DNA of 64,000 nucleotides, taken from NCBI GenBank assembly GCA_013177825.1, contig JABLXX010000008.1, positions 145,704 to 209,703 of the forward strand, written 5' to 3'. A model generated the notes under the pieces. That model was not told the origin of the DNA. It saw nothing but the letters and a program-made list of their open reading frames with translations, and searched no databases. Positions 42,172 through 51,529 of the stretch are shown in pieces. Source of the stretch: Syntrophaceae bacterium (GTDB lineage Bacteria; Desulfobacterota; Syntrophia; Syntrophales; PHBD01). A program made the position numbers and the translations under genes. Within the stretch, counting starts at the first letter, position 1, and each line of letters begins with the position of its first letter.

Positions 42172-43731
42172 TTATTTTCTTCCCAGCTCCTTCTTCATCT
42201 CATGGTAGAGATCGAGCTTCTTGACCTTTCCCAGCGGCGTCAGCGGCAGCATGGGACGGACGATGATATCCTCGGGAAGCTTGAAGTTGGAGAGCTTGTC
42301 CTTCAGGAACTCCTTGATCTCCTCCGGGGTCGGGTTCTTTCCCGGCTTGGGCATGACATAGGCCCGGCCGACCTCGCCCCACTTCTCGTGGGGACGCCCG
42401 ATGACCGCCGCCAGCATGACGTCCGGATGCTTGCATATCACGTCTTCGATCTCCGGGGGATAGACGTTTTCGCCGCCCCGGATGTACATCTCCTTTTTCC
42501 GGCCGACGATGACCAGCGACCCGTCCTCCTCGAACCGGCCCATGTCCCCGGTGTGCAGGAAGCCGTCCTTGTCGAAGACCTTGGCGTCCTCTTCCGGCCG
42601 CTTCCAGTAGCCCTTCATGACGACGGGGCCCTTCACGCAGATCTCGCCCGCGCCGCCCTGGGGAACGATGTTCCCATTATCGTCCTTGAGGACCATCTCG
42701 ATGCACGAAATGGGCTTGCCCACGGAGTAGGTCAGCTTCTCCTCGCCGTCATTCTGGTGCGTGAAGGTGATGGCGGCGGTGCACTCCGTCAGTCCGTACG
42801 CGTTGAGGGGGATGACGCCGACGACCTTCTTGAAGGCCGAGATCAGCTCCGATGGGCAGGGCTGGGAGGAGACAATGGGAATTTTCAGCGTGCTGATGTC
42901 GTATTTGCCAAGGTTGGGGTGGGCGAGCTCCATGGCATACATGGCGGGCACCTGCCCCAGGGTCGTCGCCTTTTCCTCGGCGACCAGGCGGAGGGTTTCC
43001 TCGGGGTTGAAGACGTCCATCATGATGACCTTGTTGCCCGCATTGAGGTTGCAGGTAATCCCCATGACGGCGCCGCCGACGTGGGCGAAGGGGAGGTTCA
43101 GGACGATGCTGTGGCCGCGATGATACTCCATGCATTCGATCTGCGCATTCGTATAGGTAATCAGGTTCCTGTGGGTCAGCATGGCCGCCTTGGGTACGCC
43201 CGTCGTCCCGGAGGTGTAGATGAACAGGGCGGGATCGTCCTCCTCGATGGCATCGGCCGCCTTCTTGAGCGCCGCCGCGTCGGGCTCCGCCAGGAACTTC
43301 TCCCAGAGCAGGATTCCGTCCGCCTCCTTGTCGAAGCACACCACGTGTTTGAGGGTCGGCATTTCCTTCCGCACCGCCTCCAGGTTCGCCAGGAAGTCAG
43401 CACCCATGAAGCCGCTCGGCATGAACAGGACGGAGATCTCCGAGTCGTTGACGAAGAACTTGAGCTCCGGCGGCGTGGTCCGGACGCTCAGGGGTACGCC
43501 GATGGCCCCGACCTTCGTCGCCCCGAAGTGGGCCATGACGATTTCCGGCCACAGCGGCCCGTAGATCCCGATCCGGTCTCCCCTCTTAACGCCCAGCTTC
43601 AGGAGGCCCATGGCCACCCGGTCGGTCCTCTCGTCGTACTCCTTGTACGAGATCCTGCGCTCCTTGAAGACCAGCGCCTCGTCGTTCGGAATCTCCTTCG
43701 CATGCTTCTTGAAAAGGTCTCTCAAAATCAT
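42172..43731 (-). CDS. Acyl-CoA ligase (AMP-forming)
   Basis: 519 residues from the ATG at 43731 (AAGGGGGA upstream; an ATG at 43755 with GGAGGGG is an alternative). Phosphate loop 'IYTSGTTGVPKAAMLTHRN', 'YGLTECTAAITFTH', 'GFLHTGDMGRFEEDG', 'GRKKEMYIRGGENVYPPEIE', C-terminal catalytic Lys in 'LTPLGKVKKLDLYH'. The PKG of the phosphate loop reads PKA, which is tolerated in the family. A third or fourth ligase in this window, it precedes the CrtI-like copy 2 gene by 14 nt and follows the acyl-CoA dehydrogenase gene. Confidence 0.92.
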   Translation of the reverse strand: MILRDLFKKHAKEIPNDEALVFKERRISYKEYDERTDRVAMGLLKLGVKRGDRIGIYGPLWPEIVMAHFGATKVGAIGVPLSVRTTPPELKFFVNDSEISVLFMPSGFMGADFLANLEAVRKEMPTLKHVVCFDKEADGILLWEKFLAEPDAAALKKAADAIEEDDPALFIYTSGTTGVPKAAMLTHRNLITYTNAQIECMEYHRGHSIVLNLPFAHVGGAVMGITCNLNAGNKVIMMDVFNPEETLRLVAEEKATTLGQVPAMYAMELAHPNLGKYDISTLKIPIVSSQPCPSELISAFKKVVGVIPLNAYGLTECTAAITFTHQNDGEEKLTYSVGKPISCIEMVLKDDNGNIVPQGGAGEICVKGPVVMKGYWKRPEEDAKVFDKDGFLHTGDMGRFEEDGSLVIVGRKKEMYIRGGENVYPPEIEDVICKHPDVMLAAVIGRPHEKWGEVGRAYVMPKPGKNPTPEEIKEFLKDKLSNFKLPEDIIVRPMLPLTPLGKVKKLDLYHEMKKELGRK

Positions 43732-43843
43732 GTTGTGTCCCCCTTTCCCATCCATGATTGTTTCCCCTCCTGCAAGACCGGCGGCGGGAGGAAGCCTCCC
43801 GCCACCGCCCCACGAACGCGATTGGTCGGGGCATCCGATGAAA

Positions 43844-45679
43844 TCAGGATGCGAAGCTCTCCTCGGCAATCTCTAGGATCGACAGGTCTTCCTGCCGGAT
43901 GGCCTTCACCGTGCCCTCGATCTCGGGCAGCACGTTTTTGATGAAATAGGCGGCACCGGCGATTTTGCCGGCGTAGAAGGCCGCCTCCCGGTCCTCCTTC
44001 GCACGAGCCTTCAGGGCCTTGCGGTCCGCCGTGTCCACGCCCATGGCCGCCAGCTTCTCCGCGGCGATGCCCGCCTGCCAGAACAGGAACCAGGCGCTGA
44101 CCACCTTCCCCATCATCATCAGGAACGGGTAGGCGTTGACGAGGGGAACCGCGAACTTGCCCTCCTTGCCGCACTGGCCGAAGTACAGGACCGTGTTGAC
44201 GAGGACCTCCACGGCGCCGTAAACGTCGTCCACGATGTCCGGGCAGCGATCCCTGTAGCGGCTCAGGACCTTGTTCATCTCCTCGATCAGCTCCATGAAA
44301 TAGGCTCCGCCCTTCATGCCCAGCTTCCGTCCCACCAGGTCCAGCGACTGGATGCCGTTCGTCCCCTCGTAGATGGACCCGATCTTCTCGTCCCGGAGAA
44401 TCTGCTCCACGGGGTACTCGCTGCAGAAGCCGTAGCCGCCGTAAACCTGGATGGCCGTCTCGCAGATCCGGAAGGCCATGTCGGAGCAGTAGGCCTTGCA
44501 GATGGGGGTGAGCACTTCCATCAGGCCGTTCCACTTGGCCTTTTCCTCAGGATCACCGGTGAGTTCCCCCCGGTCATGGCAGGCACCGGAGAAGTAGATG
44601 AGGGCCCGCATGGCCTCGACGTGCGACTTCATCCACAGAAGCATGCGCTTGACGTCGGGATGCTTGATGATCGGCACGCTGCCGTTGCTCTTGCCCAGCA
44701 GGTTCGTCCCCTGGAGTCGCTCCCGGGCGTACTCCAGCGCCTGCAGGTAGGAGAACGACGCCCCGGACAGGCCCTGGACGCCCACGCCCATGCGCGCCCC
44801 GTTCATCATCATGAACATGATCTTCATGCCCTCGCACTCCTTGCCGAGGAGTTCGCCGACGCATCCGCCGTTGTCGCCGAAGTTGATCACGCAGGTGGCA
44901 CTGCCGTGGAGCCCCAGCTTTTCCTCGATCTTGGTGACTCCGAGGTCGTTGTGCACCCCCGGGCTCCCGTCGCCGTTCACCCGGAACTTGGGAACCAGGA
45001 AGATGGAGATGCCCTTCGTCCCCTCGGGATCGCCCTCGATCCGCGCCAGGACGGGATGGACCATGTTGCTCACGTAGTCGTGGTCCCCGCAGGAGATGAA
45101 GACCTTGGTCCCCTGGATCAGGAACGTGCCGTCGGGCTGCCGGATCGCCTTGGTGGTGAGCGCCCCCACGTCGCTGCCGGCCCCCGCCTCGGTGAGACAC
45201 ATGGTACCCCCCCACTCGCCGCTGAGCATTTTCGGCAGATAGCGATGCTTCTGCTCCTCCGTGCCGTAGCTCTCGATCAGCTCCGCCGCGCCGCTGGTCA
45301 GGCCCGGGTACATGGTGAAGGCGAAGTTGTGGAAGAACCAGTCCGCGCAGGCCAGGTACAGGACCATGGGAAACCCCTGGCCGCCGTGCTCCTGGTGGTT
45401 CATCATGGCGTTCCAGCCGCCCTCGCAGAACAGCCTGTAGCCCTTCCGGAACGCCTCCGGACCGTAGACCTGCCCGTTCTCCAGGCGGCAGCCCTGGTGG
45501 TCGCCGTCCTTCAGGACCGGGAATATCTCCTCCTTGGCGAATTTCTCCGCCTCCGTCAGGATCATGTCGAAGGTGTCTCCGGCAAAGCTCTCGAAGCGCC
45601 CCCGGCAGATGTTTTCCACTCCCAGCATCTCGTGCAGCACGAACCGCTGGTCTCTCGAATCGACGATCAAACTGGACAT
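43844..45679 (-). CDS. Acyl-CoA dehydrogenase, long type (DmdC-like)
   Basis: 611 residues, about 200 longer than ordinary acyl-CoA dehydrogenases, as in the DmdC (3-methylmercaptopropionyl-CoA dehydrogenase) and related long family. 'MCLTEAGAGSDVGALTTKA', 'FISCGDHDYVSNMVHPVLARIEG' and 'YGGYGFCSEYPVEQILRDEKIGSIYEGTNGIQSLDLVGRK' contain the family signatures, with the catalytic Glu of YEGT retained. The extra C-terminal domain is helical. Forms a 2,3-enoyl-CoA and passes electrons to ETF. It lies between the thiolase and the ligase genes in the operon. Confidence 0.92.
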   Translation of the reverse strand: MSSLIVDSRDQRFVLHEMLGVENICRGRFESFAGDTFDMILTEAEKFAKEEIFPVLKDGDHQGCRLENGQVYGPEAFRKGYRLFCEGGWNAMMNHQEHGGQGFPMVLYLACADWFFHNFAFTMYPGLTSGAAELIESYGTEEQKHRYLPKMLSGEWGGTMCLTEAGAGSDVGALTTKAIRQPDGTFLIQGTKVFISCGDHDYVSNMVHPVLARIEGDPEGTKGISIFLVPKFRVNGDGSPGVHNDLGVTKIEEKLGLHGSATCVINFGDNGGCVGELLGKECEGMKIMFMMMNGARMGVGVQGLSGASFSYLQALEYARERLQGTNLLGKSNGSVPIIKHPDVKRMLLWMKSHVEAMRALIYFSGACHDRGELTGDPEEKAKWNGLMEVLTPICKAYCSDMAFRICETAIQVYGGYGFCSEYPVEQILRDEKIGSIYEGTNGIQSLDLVGRKLGMKGGAYFMELIEEMNKVLSRYRDRCPDIVDDVYGAVEVLVNTVLYFGQCGKEGKFAVPLVNAYPFLMMMGKVVSAWFLFWQAGIAAEKLAAMGVDTADRKALKARAKEDREAAFYAGKIAGAAYFIKNVLPEIEGTVKAIRQEDLSILEIAEESFAS

Positions 45680-45718
45680 GCTATCCTCCCCGTTGTTGAT
45701 GAATACTGCTTTGGACTG

Positions 45719-46896
45719 CTATTTTTCCACCCGCTCCAGCAGGATGGCGTTGGCGTTGCCGAGGCCGCCGCACAGGGTGGCCACCCCGTACTTCGCCTGC
45801 GGATAATCGTTTTTCATGATGCTGTTCAGGGTCACGATGATCCGCGCCCCCGACTCGCCCTGGGGATGCCCCAGCGCCAGGGCGCCGCCCCAGACGTTGA
45901 CGTTCTCGAAGGGGGCGTTTTCCCCCAGGCCCAGCTCCCGGATCACCGCCAGGGACTGGCTGGCGAAGGCCTCGTTCAGCTCCCAGAGATCGATGTCTTT
46001 GCCGCGAGCCCCGCCTGCTTCAGGAGCTTCGGCACAGCGTAGATCGGGCCGATCCCCATGATCGAGGGGTCGCACCCTGCCATGGCCCCGCCGGCGTACT
46101 TCACGTGGTAGTCGAGCCCCAGCTCGTCCGCCTTGTCCCGGCTCATGAGGAGGAGCGCGCAGGCCCCGCTGCTCAGGGGAGAGGACGTCGCCGCCGTCAC
46201 CACGCCGTCGGTCCGGAAGGGGGTCTTCATGCCCGCCATCTCCTCCAGGGACACGTCCGGGCGGATCCACTGGTCCCGGTCGACCAGGAACGGCTTGCCC
46301 GCCTCGTCGACCCCCTCGATGGGAACGATCTCGCCCTTGAATTTTCCGGCTTCCGTGGCGGCATGGGCTCTCCGGTGGCTCCAGAGGGCCATGTTCTCCT
46401 GGTCCTTCCGGGACACCTTCCACATGGCAGCCACCTTCTCCGCGGTGAAGCCCATGTTGAGGCCTTCCACGCCGTACTTCTTCATGACCCGCGCCGGGGG
46501 GATGCAGTTCGTGGACTGCGGTACCTTCAGCATGTCCTCCGCCCCGGAGGCGATGTAGATGTCGCCTTCCCCGCACATGATCGCCCGGGCGGCGTTTTCC
46601 GTCACGGCCATCCCGGAGGGGCACATCTGGGTCAGGGTATAGGTGGCCGTCTGTTCGGGAAATCCCCCCGCCAGCCAGGCCAGCCGGCCGATGTCGAACT
46701 GGATGTCCGTGGGATGGGAGCAGCCGCAGCAGACGCAGTCGATATCCTCGGGCCTGACCTTCGGATTCCGGACGAACAGGGCATCGTAAACCCTGGTCAG
46801 GATCTCGTCGGGCATCAGGTTCCGGAACCACCCCTTGTCCTTGTGGGCACGGACGTTGGCCGACCTCACTCCATCGATGATGACGCACTCTCGCAT
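45719..46896 (-). pseudogene. Thiolase (acetyl-CoA acetyltransferase-like) interrupted by a frameshift
   Basis: Two frames together cover a complete thiolase of about 390 residues. The first (46896 to about 46000) has the nucleophile Cys in '[13 protein letters not shown]' and runs to '[10 protein letters not shown]', where it goes out of frame. The continuation '...[15 protein letters not shown]', '[17 protein letters not shown]' and '[13 protein letters not shown]', with the catalytic His and second Cys, is in another frame to the stop at 45719. One base is missing in the GGCAAAGAC context at about 45997-46002. This can be a real mutation, a sequencing or assembly error, or (less likely) frameshifting. 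The homology on both sides is strong. If real, the thiolysis step must come from another gene. Confidence 0.8.
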
Positions 46897-47041
46897 GACA
46901 AACCGATTTCCTTTCTCTCGTTATGAATGGGACACGCGGAGCCGGATCCCCGCTCCTTCACGGGAGGCATTCCCTGGTCGGGCACGGGATTCCGGCGTTC
47001 CGGGCATCCAAAGAAACAATCTCTTCGCCGCGGCGGAGCCT

Positions 47042-48169
47042 TCAGCCGAACATCTTCTTCAGGGCCCCCGGATTGGCCTTCAGGCCATGGAAGGTCGCGT
47101 TGAGGAGCTCGGCGTTCCGGGCGACCAGGGCCATCTGCTGCAGAGCATCGAGACGAGGCTTCATCTTCTCCTCCCAGCGCTTCTGGTATGCCGACAGGAA
47201 GGACTCGGAGAAGTCGCCCTTCTCCAGCGCCTCCAGGGCCGTCTGCACGGCAAAGCCGCCGCTCCGCACGCTGTTGGCGACGCCCTCGAGGATGAACGGA
47301 TCGACGAAGCTTCCGGCATCGCCGATGAGCATCGCGCCGGCAGCATAGGTTTTCCCGATCTGCCCCGCGCTCGGGACGCGCCACCCCATCCAGTCGCTGA
47401 CCTGCCGGGCCTTGCGCAGCTTCTCCCCGAAGGGGCTTGTCTCGATGAACTTCCACGTCAGCTGCTCGACATCCTCCTTTGCCCGGACGTACGGCGTCAT
47501 CTGGTAGCCGATTCCCACATTGACCACGTCCCCGTAACCGGGATGCGGGCTCAGGCAGACAAATCCCGGGAAGAAATAGGGATCGTAGTGCACCTCCATG
47601 GTCCGGAGGGGAGGGTCGCAGTCCGCGAAATAGGCCCGGCCGGCCAGGAAAACCTCGTCGTAATCGTCCCGGAACAGCCCCAGGCGCTTCGCCACCCAGC
47701 TGTGGCTGCCGTCGGCTCCGATGACGATCCGGGCCGGGTACTCGACGAATTTGCCTTCGTACTTGGCCTTGACGCCGACCACCCGCCCGCGGTCCATCAT
47801 CAGGTCGTTGACCCAGAACTCCTCCAGGACCCTGGCCCCCCGGCGGGCGGCCGTCTCCTTGAGGATGTTGTCGCCGATCCGGCGGGGACAGGTGAGGCTG
47901 AGGATGTTCGGGCCGCGGATTTCCGTGTAGTCCGGGGAGGTGAGCGCCAGGTCCGGGAACAGGAATCCCTTCTCCTTGAGCTCGTCGTAAGCGCCGATCT
48001 CCTTGTACGTGTCGGCGCCGTAACGCCCGTAGATGTCCGAGCAGGGCTTCTCCCGGGGGAACCGCTCCTTGTCCACCAGGAGCACGTCGCAACCCGCCAT
48101 GGCCAGCCTGGCGGCGGTCGTGCTGCCGCCCGGTCCCGCTCCAACCACGATGACGTCCCATGTCTTCAT
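47042..48169 (-). CDS. Geranylgeranyl-reductase-family FAD oxidoreductase
   Basis: 375 residues from the ATG at 48169, which overlaps the stop of the upstream gene as ATGA. 'DVIVVGAGPGGSTTAARLAMAGCDVLLVDKERFPREKPCSD' has the FAD motif and the family's P-R-E-K-x-C signature. 'HYDPYFFPGFVCLSPHPGYGDVVNVGIG' corresponds to the YxWxFP motif, and 'GAMLIGDAGSFVDPFILEGVANSVRSG' is the FAD pyrophosphate region. The family reduces isoprenoid double bonds (geranylgeranyl reductase) or passes electrons to a quinone (ETF-QO/FixC). It may receive electrons from the Fe-S flavoprotein encoded upstream. Confidence 0.88.
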   Translation of the reverse strand: MKTWDVIVVGAGPGGSTTAARLAMAGCDVLLVDKERFPREKPCSDIYGRYGADTYKEIGAYDELKEKGFLFPDLALTSPDYTEIRGPNILSLTCPRRIGDNILKETAARRGARVLEEFWVNDLMMDRGRVVGVKAKYEGKFVEYPARIVIGADGSHSWVAKRLGLFRDDYDEVFLAGRAYFADCDPPLRTMEVHYDPYFFPGFVCLSPHPGYGDVVNVGIGYQMTPYVRAKEDVEQLTWKFIETSPFGEKLRKARQVSDWMGWRVPSAGQIGKTYAAGAMLIGDAGSFVDPFILEGVANSVRSGGFAVQTALEALEKGDFSESFLSAYQKRWEEKMKPRLDALQQMALVARNAELLNATFHGLKANPGALKKMFG

Positions 48170-49959
48170 GACCGCACCTCCTCCTCGCCCGGCAGCGCTT
48201 TCTCCCCGGTCTGCGGCGCCTCCAGCCGGATCACGTCGCCCCTCGGGCATACCGAGGCACAGGTTCCGCACCCGATGCAGAGCTCATGGTCCACATCGAC
48301 GTAACCGCATTTCATGCATCTCCGCGCGTCCTCCCGGGCCTCGGCGACATCCAGGACACCCTCCACCTCTTCAAAGCAGGTCACGGCATCGTCCGGCATC
48401 AGGGAGGGAATACCGGCGACGCTCAGCTTCTCCAGCCGCACGGGAAAGATCTTTTCTTCCAGGGGCGCACCCAGGGGCGGTTTCTCTTTTCCGACAGGAG
48501 CAGCCCGCCCTCTCAGCCAGGCATCGATGGAAGCGGCGGCCCGGCGTGCCGAGGCCACGGCTTCGATAACGGAGCCCTTCGCCTCGACGACGTCGCCCGC
48601 GAGGAAAACGCCCTCCAGCGTGGTCATCTGTGTGTCCGGATCGATCCGGACCCGTCCTCCCCCGTTGATCTCGATGCCCGGCGTGTTTTCGAAAACGCCC
48701 CGGTCCGTCTTCTGTCCGACGGCAAAGACGACCGTGTCGGCATCGAGGAGAAACCGTCCGGCGCAATCGGTGTCGCACTTGATTCCATTCTCGCCGATGG
48801 AAAACCGGGTGACCGGGTCCATCTCCACCCACTGGACCTTCTGCCAGTCGCCGCCGATCCGGACCGGCAGGGCGGAATGGATGAACGTCACGCCTTCGCT
48901 CCGGGCTTCCTCGACCTCCCAGCTCATGGCCGGCATTTCGCACTCCCCTTCGATGCAGGCGAGGGAGACTTCCGTCGCCCCCAGCCGGAGCAGCGTTCGG
49001 GCCACGTCGGTGGCGACGCTGCCGCCGCCGATGACCAGCGCCTTTTCTCCAACCCGGATGGGAATTCCGGCCTTGACGGAGGTCAGGAAATCGACGGCGC
49101 TGAAAACGCCCATGAACCCGGCGCCGGGAAGCGAGAGCCTGGATCCCCTGGGGGCGCCCGAGGCCACGAGGACCGCGTCGAACTCTCGGCCGAGAAGGTC
49201 GGCGATGGAAGGGCTCTTCCCGACCTCGACGTTCGGCCGGAAGGTGATTCCCCTGCCGATGATGGTGCTGAAATCCCGCTCGATCACGTCCGCAGGCAGC
49301 CGGAACGACGGCACCGTCCGGGTGAGCATGCCCCCGAAGCTCGGCGAGGCGTCGTACACCACGACTTCATAGCCCGCCACGGCCAGGTAGTGCGCCGCCG
49401 CCATGCCCGCCGGCCCGGCACCGACCACGGCGATTCGCTCGTCGTATTTCCGGGGGTAGCGTCCCTTCTCCACCCAGCCCTTTTCATGGGCCATGTCCGA
49501 CACCAGCCGCTTCATGGCCCGGATGGGCAGGGCGGCTTCAATCAGTTTTCCCCGCTTGCAGGCCTCCTCGCAGGGACGCGAGCAGATCCGCCCCAGAACG
49601 GAGGGCATGGGATTCACGGATGCAATCAGCCTCCACGCCTTCTCGAATTCCCCGTCGGCGACCATGTTGACGTAGCCCTCCGGGAAGTGTCCGATGGGAC
49701 AGGCCCCGGCGCAAGACTCCGCCGTCAACTCCTCCATGTCCCGCGGGAACATGACGGGGCTGTCGGCACAGTCTGGGCAGAGCCTGCATATCTGCCGCTG
49801 GAGCTCATGAATCGCCCCGGTGGGACAAGCCCGGAGGCAGGCGCCGCAGTTGACGCACACTTGCGTCCTCATGACGGGGGACGCAACTTTCTTCAATCGG
49901 GCCGGGGCGCCGTCTTCCTGGATAATCTCAAGATCAACGGGTTCCGCTTGGTTCGGCAT
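48166..49959 (-). CDS. FAD/NAD(P)-dependent oxidoreductase with N- and C-terminal [4Fe-4S] domains
   Basis: 597 residues from the ATG at 49959. An N-terminal ferredoxin motif 'CVNCGACLRACPTGAI' (~35-50), a helical segment 'CAGACPIGHFPEGYVNMVADGEFEKAW...GRICSRPCEEACKRG' typical of the glutamate synthase small subunit, a pyridine nucleotide-disulfide oxidoreductase core with 'IAVVGAGPAGMAAAHYLAVAGYE' and 'KALVIGGGSVATDVARTLLRLG', and a C-terminal '[4Fe-4S] CMKCGYVDVDHELCIGCGTCASVCP'. An electron transfer enzyme between NAD(P)H and ferredoxin or a bound flavoprotein. It is the first gene of the operon to 37571 and is ATGA-coupled to the next gene. Confidence 0.9.
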   Translation of the reverse strand: MPNQAEPVDLEIIQEDGAPARLKKVASPVMRTQVCVNCGACLRACPTGAIHELQRQICRLCPDCADSPVMFPRDMEELTAESCAGACPIGHFPEGYVNMVADGEFEKAWRLIASVNPMPSVLGRICSRPCEEACKRGKLIEAALPIRAMKRLVSDMAHEKGWVEKGRYPRKYDERIAVVGAGPAGMAAAHYLAVAGYEVVVYDASPSFGGMLTRTVPSFRLPADVIERDFSTIIGRGITFRPNVEVGKSPSIADLLGREFDAVLVASGAPRGSRLSLPGAGFMGVFSAVDFLTSVKAGIPIRVGEKALVIGGGSVATDVARTLLRLGATEVSLACIEGECEMPAMSWEVEEARSEGVTFIHSALPVRIGGDWQKVQWVEMDPVTRFSIGENGIKCDTDCAGRFLLDADTVVFAVGQKTDRGVFENTPGIEINGGGRVRIDPDTQMTTLEGVFLAGDVVEAKGSVIEAVASARRAAASIDAWLRGRAAPVGKEKPPLGAPLEEKIFPVRLEKLSVAGIPSLMPDDAVTCFEEVEGVLDVAEAREDARRCMKCGYVDVDHELCIGCGTCASVCPRGDVIRLEAPQTGEKALPGEEEVRS

Positions 49960-50459
49960 GAAAAAAAACCTCCATTTTCCGTTCAGACCGACAGGCGCGA
50001 GGATCGACTCACCGCATCTGCCCCGTCGCCTTATCCGCAAGCGACGGGTATCACATGCTTATCGTGAGCTATCTCTTTGTAATGAATAGTGATTGATTCT
50101 GCCGGAGCAGCCGTTGGAGACGCTGTTTCACAGCGGCTTGGGTGGGCTTGAAAAATCAAGTAAAACTGCATGGTTTACAATGGTTATCTTTCCCCGACAT
50201 CTTGGGAGGATACAATCATATTCCCAAATTAAATGTCAAGTTATTATTGTAATTGGATTCTAATAATTGTATTTGATTTCATGTCAACGAGAGGCTCCCT
50301 TTATCAAAACCTCTGCCACACATGACTTGACCTGCCGGCAGATGGATATTTTCGTTCGTCCCGGGTTGATAATTCGATTGACGCGGCGGGAGGGTCTCTC
50401 TATATTGCCGTCGATTTGTGAATGATCCATTATAGTTTGCATATTTGAGGGATGGAGCG
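49960..50459. other. Divergent control region between two operons
   Basis: About 500 bp without a gene. The 50161-50290 part is AT-rich and contains ATTATT ... AATAAT (about 50242-50266), a possible operator. A TTGACA on the minus strand at 50239-50234 might be a -35 box for the flavoprotein operon, but no good -10 is seen. A hairpin CGCTG-TTTCA-CAGCG lies at about 50120-50135. The plus-strand promoter at 50378-50406 is the clearest signal. Confidence 0.5.
50378..50406 (+). promoter_or_regulatory. Sigma-70 promoter of the Fe-S protein/TetR operon
   Basis: TTGACG, 17 nt, TATATT, with a predicted start near 50413, 47 nt before the ATG at 50460. Confidence 0.65.
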
Positions 50460-51512
50460 ATGAGCAGCGACGTATACGCCAGGCTGAGGCGCTTTCTGGA
50501 TGCCCTGCCCGCCGGGTTTCCCGAGACGCCCAGCGGCACCGAGATCAGGATACTGAAGAAGATGTTCACCCCGGCAGACGCGGAATTCGTCATGAACCTG
50601 AAGGACACCCCGGAGCCGGCGGCGGACATCGCCCTTCGCATCGGGACCGATGAAGCCGAGGCTGAAGCCAGGCTGGAGGAGCTGTCCCGGAAAGGGTTGA
50701 TCTTCAAGACATATCGCGATGATCGGCGCCTGTACCAGGCCTACCAGTTCGCCATCGGGCTCTACGAATTCCAGGTCAACCGCCTGGACCGGGAATTCTG
50801 CGAGCTCTATGAAGAATACCTTCCGTATCTTGCGCTGTCGCAAGCCAGGCTGACCGGCCAGCACCGCGTCATCCCCGTCGAGTCCTCCCTGCAGGAAACC
50901 TCGAGCGTCACCCCCTACAACCGGATTCGCGAGATCGTCCGGGGGGAGGAGCTGATCTCCCTGAGCCCCTGTATCTGCAAGCAGGAGCGGCATATGCTCG
51001 GTCAGCCGTGCGACAAGCCGCAGGAGGTCTGCATGATGTTCGGCCATTTTGCCCGCTTCTACATCGACAACGGCTACGGTCGGCCCATTGGCGTGGAGGA
51101 GGCGCTGCGGGTGCTGGATGTCGCGGAGGAGAACGGCCTGGTGCTCACCTGCAGCAACGCCCGCAAGCTGGAGACCCTTTGCTGCTGCTGCACCTGCTGC
51201 TGCCCCATGCTGAAGAACATCAAGGGCCTGAGGAGCCCGGCCCGGTACATATTGTCTTACTATCGCGCGGTCATGGATCAAAACGCCTGTGTCGGCTGCG
51301 ATGCCTGCATCGGGATCTGCCCCATGGATGCCATCGGATCCGGCGAGGATGTCCCCGAACTCAACGAAAAGCGCTGCATCGGGTGCGGACTTTGCGTGAG
51401 CAAATGCCCCGCCGGCGCTCTCTCGCTCGCGGAGCTTCAGGACCGGAAGGAGCCCCCCCCCACGATCGAGGGCGTCATGGAGCGCATGGCAGCGGAGCGC
51501 GGGCTTCGATAA
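50460..51512 (+). CDS. Cysteine-rich [4Fe-4S] ferredoxin-domain protein
   Basis: 350 residues from the ATG at 50460 (a TTG at 50445 is less likely). The N-terminal part (~25-95) has a winged-helix-like pattern. The middle contains 'LSPCICKQERHMLGQPCDKPQEVCM' and a striking Cys run 'LCCCCTCCCPML' (~240-250). The C-terminal domain carries two [4Fe-4S] motifs, 'CVGCDACIGICPMDAIG' and 'CIGCGLCVSKCPAGAL'. The protein may pass electrons between ferredoxin and other carriers or be a redox sensor. I do not recognise a function. It precedes a TetR gene by 17 nt and diverges from the flavoprotein operon. Confidence 0.78.
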   Translation: MSSDVYARLRRFLDALPAGFPETPSGTEIRILKKMFTPADAEFVMNLKDTPEPAADIALRIGTDEAEAEARLEELSRKGLIFKTYRDDRRLYQAYQFAIGLYEFQVNRLDREFCELYEEYLPYLALSQARLTGQHRVIPVESSLQETSSVTPYNRIREIVRGEELISLSPCICKQERHMLGQPCDKPQEVCMMFGHFARFYIDNGYGRPIGVEEALRVLDVAEENGLVLTCSNARKLETLCCCCTCCCPMLKNIKGLRSPARYILSYYRAVMDQNACVGCDACIGICPMDAIGSGEDVPELNEKRCIGCGLCVSKCPAGALSLAELQDRKEPPPTIEGVMERMAAERGLR

Positions 51513-51529
51513 AAAAGGAAACAGGGAAC

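Noticed and set aside
45990..46010. Programmed frameshifting in the thiolase gene
   Set aside because: The sequence at the break has no slippery heptamer or clear downstream hairpin, so mutation or sequence error is simpler.
48286..50067. Plus-strand frame of 593 residues opposite the Fe-S flavoprotein
   Set aside because: Mirror frame of a conserved gene; no domain recognised.
50234..50239. Sigma-70 promoter for the flavoprotein operon at TTGACA on the minus strand
   Set aside because: No acceptable -10 hexamer lies 15-19 nt downstream.
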